A stretch of 41,474 nt of DNA from a virus. How positions within the stretch are numbered: the first letter of the stretch is position 1; every line of letters begins with the position of its first letter. The notes under the pieces were generated by a model. The model did no database searches and was not told the origin of the DNA. It saw only the letters and a list, made by a program, of their open reading frames with translations. The translations under genes and the position numbers were made by a program. This document shows, one piece after another, positions 19,349 to 31,300 of the stretch. The DNA lies in the IMG/VR virus record IMGVR_UViG_3300021092_000084, positions 1 through 41,474 of that record, one strand, 5' to 3'.

Positions 19349-22300
19349 TTACTTAAATTGGGTCTTGTTCTGATAACCCTAGGAGAAGTCGATAAACCGG
19401 TTAATCCATTATCTGTATACACATCAAAAGATTTTGATCCACCTAAAGATAGTGACCTATTTTGGAAATCATAAAGTTTAGACCAACTATATCTCCCGTA
19501 AAAACCATTAGTATTAATGCCAGAGAAAGTTGAAGTATTAGAATCATAAGTTCCTCTATCGGAAACTGAAACTGATGTTCCAGAATCTGGCGCAAAATGA
19601 CAAGTAACTGTTACTATTCCTGCAAAAGGAGTTGTTACATTTTCAACAATATAAACTCCATCTAAGAAATTAGTTGCTATTCCAATTTTAGAATTTGGAT
19701 AGTTACTCATTCCGCCCAATAATGTAGATATTCCTATTAAACTTCCATCTGTTTGAACATTACTTTGACTAATAACAAAATAATCTCCTTTTTGAAGTTG
19801 AGATGCAGTCACACCAAAAGTATTTGGAGATGAATATCCAATACCGAGAGTACTATTGTCATAAGTCTCAGATTTTAATCTAAAGTCTATTTTTGGCGAA
19901 GTTGTTCCTATACCTGGTGTTCCGGCTAAGAAAGTAGTTACTCCGATGATGTTTCCATAATCACCTTTTACCTTAAATGACCTTATTAATTCTTTTTTAA
20001 AAATTTCAGACTCTATTATAACGCTTGGAATATCATAATTAAAATATCCAAATCCCCCATCTGTTATATTAATAGATGATACTTGACCATTAGTTACTAC
20101 GGATTGAGCAGTAGCTCCGTGATAAACAGGAGTCGATGTTATAATTGTTCCAGCAGCCCCAACAGCAACAAATGTGCCATCCAAACCTAAACTATTTGCA
20201 AATAAAGCATCATTAAGTTGGTTTGATTGCAAAGTATTTCTATAAGTCCAATTTTGAAGATCAAAAGAATAATACATCTTATTTACAGAAGTAATACCAA
20301 CATATAACCCATCAAAGTAAGTTATGTCTATAATATTTTCAGAAGAATTGATATTATTAGAAACTACTTGATATTGAGTACGATTGATAGATTTTAATAT
20401 CGTACCATTATTACCAACAACTACAAATTTACTTCCATCAAATATTACTTCGTTATATTTTTGGAATGATGGTACTCCACTTTGGTTAATTTCCCAAGAA
20501 GTTCCATTATCAGAGGAAATAACTGTTCCATTACTACCAACTGCGACAAAATACTGATTACCATAAGCAATAGAATTCAAATCTTGATTAACTCCGGAAT
20601 ATCTACTTACAAATCTTGAAGTTATTATTCCAGAAGAAGTAAATATAGATCCACCTGTTCCAACTACAACCCAACCATTACTTCCATAAGTTATAGAATT
20701 AAATGACCCATTATAAGTTGTTGGATTATAGCCGATAACACCAACTCCAACTAGAGTAATTTCTTCAAAACAAGGAATTTGATCCCAAGAAGTTATTGTA
20801 GAACTATATCCAACAGCTTGAGCTATTTTTGCCTTAGTACCAACTGTTAAGATGATATCAGAGGATCCGATACTAACTTTTTTAACAGACTTCAAATTAA
20901 CAGTGCTTCCAACTCCAACATTACCAGTAGTCCAAAGTTGACCATCAAAACTATAAGCAAATAAAGAACTATTTCCCACTGCTACAAATTGATTTCCGTA
21001 TGATATATTATTAAATACAGATGAACTAGTTATTCCGCTGATATTCACATATTTCCAATTATATATTGGGTCTTTTTTCTTTATAGAAGATGTAGATATT
21101 CTAACTTTGGGAGATAAAGTATTTGCATAACCAACTCCAGCATTTGCAATAATTATTGAAGATACTGTTGATGCTCCCGAAACTGTTGCTTGACCAATAG
21201 AATCTATTACGGTTCTATTTTCTGTAATAAATATGTCTCTAATATTTTCATTTAGTTGATCAAGATCGGAAAATAGTGGAAAAGCATTATCAACATAAAT
21301 TACATCATCTGAAGCCTCTATTTTTTTAATTATATGCGCGTTTGGAAAAATATTAGCTTGTACACTAGGTCTAGATTTAGAGAACAACGTGCCAGAAATG
21401 ATTCTATCTTGTTTTTGTTTTTTCCATGTCAATGGTCTAAATTTAGAAACATCATCATCAATTCCAATACTAGAATAAATGAAAGTATCCAACTGGTCCG
21501 AAGAAGTTAAAGTTTTTACAACTCTATCAAATTGTTGTATATCAAAAATATCAGTTGCACTTTCTTGAATAGTAACAGTATCACCTTCTTTTATAGTTTT
21601 CGGTGGAGTTATTTCACTTACATCTACAGAAGATCCTCTGTAATATAAAATGGTACACTTTGATCCGGCTATCGGTGCTTCAGTAAAGATAACTCTACTA
21701 CCTCTAAACGTATAAGAATACGTAGGATCTTGTAAAATATCATTTAAGAATATGAATATATTGTTTGTTATATCTAAATCACTTCCAGTTGGAGTTCTTA
21801 AATTAATAATTTCAGTCACTCCATTAATTTCTGTGCTTAGGGTAAATTTCTTTCTAAATCCATTAAAAGAATTGCTGATATCATTGAATTTAATAAATTG
21901 ACCCGGATAAAATCCACTAAATGAGTCGGTTTCTACTACATCTACCGTTAAAACAAATTCTGTTAACGGTCCACTATGAACCGTTGGTATCCCAACCACT
22001 TTTAATTTATCGCCAACTTTATAACCAATTCCAGGATTATCAAATTTGAAGTCAATAATACTCGATCCAGAACCAACCTCTACTGTTATTTTAGCTTGCT
22101 GGCCCACGCCAGATGTTCCTCCAGTGTACGCTAAACCAAGATTACTATATCCAGTAGGTATTCCAATTACAACGGTTGGTGGCGAGGTTATAGTGTATCC
22201 AATTCCAGGCGTAACAACTTTTATAGAAGTAACAATTCCCAAAGTTGTTCCACTTGTACCGACAAATGCTACCAAACTTGCTCCATACCCAATCGTAGAA

Positions 22301-25300
22301 GCTAAACTGACTGGCGGAGCATTTCTATACCCTGAACCACCACCATTAACAACAATTGATGATATTGTTCCGGCAGCAGAAACTATTGCATCAGCTGATG
22401 CTACTAACCTTGGTTGATATCCAAAAGAAGTACTTATCGAAACTACAGAAATTCTTCCTGCTGATGGAGTTCCACTTAGAAATGCCAAGGAGTTAGTTAT
22501 TGAATTTTCAACTGTTACATCAACTGATGGAGTTTGAAAAACACCATTGATAAAAATTAATGGATTATTGCTGATATTACTACTATTATTAACATTATTA
22601 AATAATGTCGTGGTCGTGTTACCATCAACCTTTACAGTAAACTGAGTTGCAGCTATACCAGTGAATGAATTTGAAATATCATCTAGTATAATATTTTTAT
22701 CTCTTGGTTCATTCGCATTAATTTGTCTGGAAAAAACTCTTCCAGAGAATGATGATCCCGTCTGAACTCCTGTTGGACCAGTTAGTCCATATGGTGCAGT
22801 AGCAAAAATTATAGTATCTCCAACTATATTAAATTTACCTTTAAATACAGTTCCAGCTATACCAACACTGTGTATTCCAATAGTAGATCCAAAAGAACCT
22901 CTTTCTACATCAAGTTTATTTTGACTTAATAAAACATTTTTTACATTTAAATATTCATTATTTAATGCAATAACATCACCAACAACTACAGATGTTATTC
23001 CTGAAGAAATATTTAAGATTGTAGTTGTTGCAGTAGAAACTGCTGATGATAGTCCAATAATTAATGAAGTTCTAGATAAAGGTGGTTGAACAATATTATC
23101 AATTGATATAAATGCATTTGCATTAGGATTTTTAAGACTCAAACTATGTGATCCAATTCCTAACTGAGTTATATTTAAAAATGTTGAACTAGTAGATAAT
23201 CCAAGCAATCCAAACTGATTATCACTTAACTTATATACAAATACAGTTTTAGGTAATATTTTTGATCCAAGAACGGCCGGAGAGAAACTTACAAAATCAA
23301 AACTTGATCCACCCAGGTAAGTTCCGGCTATAGATACTATAGAGGTTGTGGCATATCCCACACCGCCTTGGACAACATCAACTACTGATACATATCCAGA
23401 ACCATTTCTCGTTACATTGAAAATTGCTCCATTTGTATCTGTAGAAGGAACATTTAAGTATGTTTCATTTGCTCTAGTTTGAATACCTGTAGGTCCTACT
23501 GAAGATATTTTAAAAGTTAAATCGTTTGTTGGTGTCACTCCACCGAGATAAGTTCCAGCGATAGAAACGGTTTGTCCAACAGAATAACTTCTTCCACCTT
23601 CCATCAATATGACTGATGTTGAAATTGGTTGTCCGGTTGATGAATTATAATTTATAAGTATATTAAATCTTGCATTAGTTCCAATTCCAGCAGTACCTAG
23701 TCCTACAGCTTGTAAATACAGTTTAGAAGTTGGTCCAACTGGAGATAATACTGTAGAAACTCCTGTAACTGAAGTTGTTATAGCAACGGAATATCCATTT
23801 TCAAAAATTGCAGTACCTGTTAGTTTATGCACTTGCATTAACACCGTAGCACCAGATCCAACATAAGAAGTTGTAGCTATTCCTATTGGACTTCCGTCAG
23901 AGAAATTATAATCAAGTTCTTGACCTGTTTGATAATTATGATTAAAAATAGTCAGTGTATTACTAGAAAGAGAAATTACATTTTCAGATGCAGAATTAAA
24001 AACATGTTTAAAAAGACTTGTTCCTTTATTTTTCAGTTTAAAGGTAGTAAGTCCAACTATTCCACCACCCAATGTAAGTGACGGATATGTCATAGTTGGA
24101 GCAAAAGATGTACCTAATCCAATAATAGTTGTTATAATTCCTACATAGTTTCCTAAAGAAGTTCTAACATCAGCACAATCAGTTGTTCCATAATTTTCAG
24201 TTGGAATACCAGAAAGACTACTATTACCTATAGCAACCGTTAAAATACCAACTAGAGTATTAATATTCGTCTGGATATCTAAGTATGAATTAGTAGTTGT
24301 ATTGACCCCAGTTAAAGGATCTGGTTCTATAGTCAAATTTCTTGCATACAACTGATTTGTAATCGCTTGCTTCATAAAATATTTGGAAGTTTCAAACACC
24401 AATATTGATTGAGATTCTTCTCCAACTAATCCATTGGTCAATGCAACACCAGCACCATTAAAATATTTTTTAGTATTATAAATTGTGTGTTGATTAGTAC
24501 CGTAGGAAATATCTTGAGCAACACCATCTATAATATATCCAAGATCTCTAAAACATTTTAGTCCACCTGTATTATATGTTCCAGGATTTGCGATGGGAAG
24601 AGTTGCTGTCGATCCAACAGAAATAATAGTACTAACTATTCCAACCAAACTTATAATGGTATTTTGTACATCTGTGCAAGCTGCGGTTGAGGTTATTGCT
24701 ACGTTTCCACCCCCACCTCCAAAAATTGTTGGTCCAGGAGTAGAGTTTAAATTTTTTAAGGTTAATCCATTTGTAACTGCAGTTCTCATTAAAGTCTGAG
24801 CTTGACCGAATGCAAATGTAGATTCAGCTACCTCACCCACTAATCCGTTTACAATGGGCAATCCGTTATCAAAATATTTTAATACAAATAGACGAGAATA
24901 AGCATTTCCGCCCGTGAATAGATCAAGGGAGATAGCATCAACCAAATATCCTAAATCTCGTTTACAGGAAACTTCAGTAGCAGCTATTGCTGGATAAACT
25001 GCAACTGTATTATTCCATGCAGTGTTGACAATTTCAGTTCTATTAATTTGTATCAATTGGTACGCACGATAATATCGTGATCTAGAATTAGTTTGACTAT
25101 CTCCTGGGAAATAAAATCCTGTTGGGAATCCAACCGCAACTGCCGATAAAGATCTGTCTTGAATTTCTCTCTTATTGAGTAAAATTAAATTGCGAGCATT
25201 TTTAAATTTTGTAGATGTAACATTTAATGGATCTTGAATAATTTCAAAATTAAATTTTTGTGCAACAGCAGTTTGATACAGTGTTGGGGGAGTTTGATTA

Positions 25301-28300
25301 TTGATTATATATTGACCAATAAATTTAACATAATTATAAGCAAATAAAATTCGATCAGTTTCAGCTGAAGTATATGAATATCCGGCATTCCAATAAGAAA
25401 GTCCAGCTTCTACGGATAAATTATTGGAGTTATATTTTAGATCATGTGTTACAGCGTCAACTATGTAACTAACATTATATGTTGTGCTTAATCCAATATT
25501 AGGATAATTAAATTGAACAAAGGACAGAACTTCTTGTTGAATAAATTCATTATTCAATTCTAAGAGAGAAGCAGCATCGGCATATCTACCATTTAAATAT
25601 ACTTCCGTAGTACCAGTAAATTCTGGGCTAATATCATCTATTCTTAATACTTTGTTTGTTTCATTTAAAATATATGGTTTGAGCTCAACTCCTTCAGTAA
25701 AGAAAATTTTATCTGTAGATCCATCTGGATAAAGATCATCTTCATAAACTAGTGCATAATTTTTTATTGATGCAAAATCAACTTCACTATCAATATTAAA
25801 TAAGAGTGATGAACTTGAACCCAATAATTTGGGTTTCATATTTTCCGATTTTGAAATACCTACTAAAACTTCATTAGAAGTTGGTTGAGTATATAAAGTA
25901 TAATCTGAAAATTCTTGAAATCCAGATGGATGAACGATTGATCTTACAGATTCTCTCCATGTTGAATATGGAACATTAGTTCTTAATGAATAAGAAAACT
26001 TCTGATAATAAAAATTATCAGAAATTCTTTGTTGAAACTCATTTAAAATACCATCGTTATTTGAAGAATTTTCTTTATCTCTAATTGCACCTAATGTTGA
26101 ATTTAGTTCAAAAGAGCTAAGATACTCAACAACACCGGTAATTTTTGAAGTTTCTCCAAATAATGAATCTCCTATTTTAAAGGTTCCAGAAGAATCGATA
26201 ATTCTCATCTGATTTAATTTATCATCCCACCCGTTTTCCATTATTCTACCACTAAATCCAGGCGAAACTACCTTCTCAGAAGATTGATATGTAACATCGT
26301 CTTTTAAGACCATTTCAAAAGAAGCCATATCTTTTTTATTAATTACGTAACCTCTTCTTTCATCATCATATGTTCCGAAACTTCCAGTGGATATTCCAGA
26401 CATACTATAAGTTATGGTATTATTTGAAGTGCTTACTCCAGTAACAGTGAAGAAAGTATAATCATATGATGAGGAATTAAAATTTGCTAGTCCACTAGTT
26501 TGACTAGTTAGAGTACATTTTTCAATAAAAATTTTATCCCCAATTGAAAATGGAAACTGTACTATAGTTGATCCATATCCAATATTAACTAATGGATATG
26601 AAATTGGTGTATTTAATAGTTCTATCGTTACGTCATTACCAGATATAGTGAAAGCATCTATTTCATATCCATTGGAATTATAAATTGGAATTATTTCTAA
26701 TGGAGAACTAAGAGATGTGGAATTTTTTATAATATCAACTTTAACTATAGACCCTCCACTAATAGATGATTTTAATTCAATATTTCCACCATTTTTTACA
26801 AATAAAACAGGAGCTGTATTATATTTTTTACCCGCATTTAAAATTTCTATTTTATCAATTGTTCGTATATTTTTTATTCCACAAACTATTATTGAGGATA
26901 ATTGTGCAGATAAAGTTGGGTCAGTAGGATAATCAAATCCATCTTTTATTCTTGTTAATGTTTCAATTTTTCCAATATCATTGGATATTAACTTAAGAAC
27001 AGCATTGTTTCCGGAATCAGATACAATCCTAGAAATAGTTGGTAATTTTAAATATCCTCTACCACCAAAATTAACTTTTACATCTTCAATAGGACCATCT
27101 GCATTTTCAGATGTAGTGGTATAACTTATATTTGCACTTGGTAATATTTGTAGTTCAGTATCAGTTAAATTCTTTACTGAATTAAAAGAAAAAGCATTGT
27201 CACTATTAATTAAATCTATATTAATTTTAGTATTTAATTGATGTTCGATTACAGTAATTTTATTGAACGATACTACTTCTTCATCAGTTGATATTTGATT
27301 TTTAGATTGATCTAATGGACTTATTGGATTTAATTTATAATATAAAACTTTTGGAAACTCATTAACATTTGTGTTAATAGTTATTGAAGCGTTTGTTTGT
27401 CCTGGAATTCCAGATCTCGTAATAGCAAATCCATCGTTAAAAAGTCCAATAAATTCTATTTTTCTAGTGAAATTGCTATCAACATAAAAGTCAAGTGACA
27501 TATCAGATAGTGAGGCATCAGACAAATCAAAAGATATTATAGATCCCTTGTAAGGAGTTATTTGTGGATTAATAATTTTTATTGATTGTGAACCTCCAGA
27601 TGAAGGAGATGTTATATCAATTTCTTTAGAAATGAAGATATCACTTTCATATTCACAAAAAGATATAATATCTACATCTTTTTTAAAAATATAATATACT
27701 CTTCCATTTGTTAATCCACCTAATGGATTATCAGCAAAATAAACAACTTTTGTTCCATTTTTTATATTTCGGAAAGAAGTATTTTTTATAGAATTATTTG
27801 AAAGTGAAACGTTTGAATTATTAAAAGTATATTGTCCAATTAAAACTTTTCTATTAATTTTATCAAAAAATAATTTATGTGATTCAGTTAAAGTACTTAG
27901 AATTTTAAACTCAACTTGGTCACCAACAGATAGACCATGGTTTTCCGATGTGGTTACAATTCCAGAAACTCTGTTTACACTAGCAGTAAGATTTTGATTT
28001 TGAGTTGTAAGTGAATGTGCCGATCCAACAACTCCAAAAGCTTGGTCTATGTTCCAAAATTCTACACAGGCCAAATCTGTACCTATACCTGTAGAAGTTG
28101 TATACCCAACTGTTGATATACCTATGTAATCTTTTCCTAGATTTACAGCATAAACTGTTTGATTATTAACAATAGTAAAAGATACTCCAGAACCAACCTT
28201 ATTGATATACAAGGGTGTTCCACTAAGTCCAGCATTATATGTCAGGGGTTGACCTGTGTAGAATTTGTGGTTTGGTAAATAAATTGATTTTGCAGGTATG

Positions 28301-31300
28301 AATCTAGATTCAAAAGAAGTGGTTCCTAATCCAACTACAGTCCTAGTTATTCCAGAAAATCCTGTTCCAACAGATTCTTTTGGATCGAAAAATGTAGTTG
28401 TATTGGGAATAAAGACTCCAGCTATTGGATTTTCAGTTTTAAAGGTAAATTTCTTAGGAAGAAGAACAACATCATCTATTCCAGAAGTATGAACTCCCGT
28501 ATTGGAAATTCTGTTCACAAAGAATCCAGATCTTTGTGGAGAAATTCCAGTTATTAACAACGTTTCTGTTCCTATTCCAATAAAATCATTTACAGAAAAA
28601 CCAGAAATATCTTTTACTTTTATAAAAGTAGATATTCCAGTGACTGCTTGTGTAGGAATACTTTCTATTAATTGAACTACCTTATCATTAACATTAATTT
28701 TATATAAACCTTCTAACTCAATTGCAGATATTGTAGAAACTCCAGAAATAGTTACTGGTTCTAAATTATAAAATTGATGAGGTGTATCAAATTGTGCTTC
28801 AATCTGATTATATTTGGGGACAAAAACTACATTTGAAAAAGATTTCGATTGTACGGAGATATTTTTAATTTCCTTTCCCTTTAATTTTGATATTACAATA
28901 TTGGCTCCAGTTCCACCTGAACCTTTATTATCCAGAAGAATCAAATCATTTACTTTATAATTGTGGCCAGGAGAAAATATTGAAACGTCTTGTATTGTTC
29001 CAGAATTTAAATTTGTAATTTGAAATTCTTGTTTATAATTATCGGAAACATTATCTATGAGTCCATAAGATGATCTTGAATAATTTAAATAGTATGGTCC
29101 TACATTTCTTGTGACTTCATTTGTAAAAAAGTCATATCCTTGATTATATATTGGTAAAAAGTTTTCTTCTAATGGTATATTATTAAATGTTGGTCCAACA
29201 ATATATGGATATCTATTTTTTGCTACTTTAGAAATGTCAATATCAACACTGTAAAAATATGCATAAACTCCATCAGGATATTCTGGAGTTACACAAAATC
29301 TCCCATTATGTTCATCAAGATCTCCAGAACCATCATACACATAATCATTAACAAAGTATCCTGCTTGAAAACTAGATGGTCTAATATCTGGATCTGTAAC
29401 CGCTTTTAATACATAACTAGTTTTTATTTGTCGTATTGCTCCTCCAGAAGCATTTCCATATCCGTAAGGTCCATATATAGGGTTTCCATCATAAGCATAT
29501 CCAAATATAGGAGAATGTCGCAGTTCTCCTGAAGTTTCTTTATTAGATGCAGTAAAATTATCAGAAAGTTGATATCTTAATTTTTTTGGAATGTAGTATG
29601 AACAAACTTGCAGTCCTAACTCTTGATTTTGAGGGTCTAAAAGAATAGAATCATCGTTTTCATTGGTATAATTTTGAAATTTTACTACTTGATCAACTTT
29701 CCATTGTTTTAGATTTGCCAAAAACTTTGCACTCTTTCCTCTATTTTCCAGTCTTATACTTGTATTTGATATGCCATATCCAACTCCACCATCAATTATA
29801 TTGGTTTGAACTAATTTTCCTTCAGAATTAATAATTGGTTCAATTTTAGCAAAATCTCCATCACCTGTAATGATAATATCAGAGTCTTCCCTATACCCTT
29901 TACCACCATTGGTTATTTTAACATCCACAATTTTACCATTAACAACAATAGGAACCAAGGAAGCTTCAGATTTTATACTAGATACTCCTACAAAAGGTCT
30001 CCTATGAAAATTTACTATATCTGTGCATCCGTAAGAAACCCCACCAGTTTCCAAATAAATATCTTCTATTTGTCCCAGAACTACCGGTTTTAAGATCGGA
30101 GAAATTATAGATGTGGATCCCAAAGAAGAAGTAGCTTCTACACTTATTGTTATAGGCGGGTATCCAATAATATGTGTTCCGACTCCAAGAGACTCAAATT
30201 TAATATATTTTTTATTTACATAATTATCAGTGGTTAAACTGGAAATTCCAACTCCAGCGAAAGAAAGTTTAAATTTATTTTCATCTAAAACTTTTATATA
30301 ATAATAATGGGAAGTATTGAGTCCAGATATTGGTGTTCCCGTAGTAGAATAAGTAACAAGTTCAACATCTGAAAATCCGTGATTTGGAGCAAAAACATAT
30401 GAATCAAAAGTATTGATTCCAATAGTATCATTATCAAATGATAAGACCGATAAAACTTTTACTTTTCTGTTTGAATATCCTTGTCCAGGATCTTTAACAT
30501 AAATCTCGGTTATTGTATTTTTACTTTTTAAGGTACTAAAATAATGAAATCCAGAACTAACTCCAATAATATTAACTTCATTAATTTTCTTTAGAGATTC
30601 TTCTTTTGTTGTATAAAGTTTAATTTTACTATCACTTACTATTCCAACATAATAAGATGACCCATTTACTAATCCAGGCACGTCTAAATTAGTATTTGAA
30701 TCATATACTATCTCTTCCCCATCTTCAAAAGCAATATTTGTTAAGAACGAAATAATATTATTTGTATCGTCAACATTTATTTCTGATTTAAATCCATAAG
30801 ATAATCTTGATTTCACTAAATTCGATTCTAATGAACAACCCGCTCCATTACCACCAAAAATATTAATTTTGGGTTTAGATTGATATCCTATTCCTGGAGA
30901 GATTATTTTTATTTTTTCAACTTTACCTGATAGATTTGCATGAGCTTTTGCGCCGAGTCCTGATGAATCTATAATTTCAATAGTAGGAGGATTTACAACA
31001 TCATATCCAACTCCTTTATTAGTAACATCTATAGAATCTATAGGTCCGTAAAAAATATTTTCATCATAATATGTTGAAGATAATAATTCAACACCGTTTA
31101 CCATTAAACCTACTTGTTTGTTATTTGTAGTTCTCTTACTAATATCGTCAGCAGAAGAAACTTTTGTTGGAGTAAATGGAAACTTTTTAAGAATTTTTTG
31201 GTGATTTAAAGTTTTATTTGCGAATCCACCAATAACTATAGTATCTGAAGAAATTCCTGATTTAGCTTCAAGATATTTCTTGGAAAAAATATCTGATTTA

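Noticed and set aside
22046-22417. 123-codon plus-strand frame inside the gp7-like gene
   Set aside because: Antisense shadow of a proline-poor, glycine-rich coding region, with no ribosome binding site.
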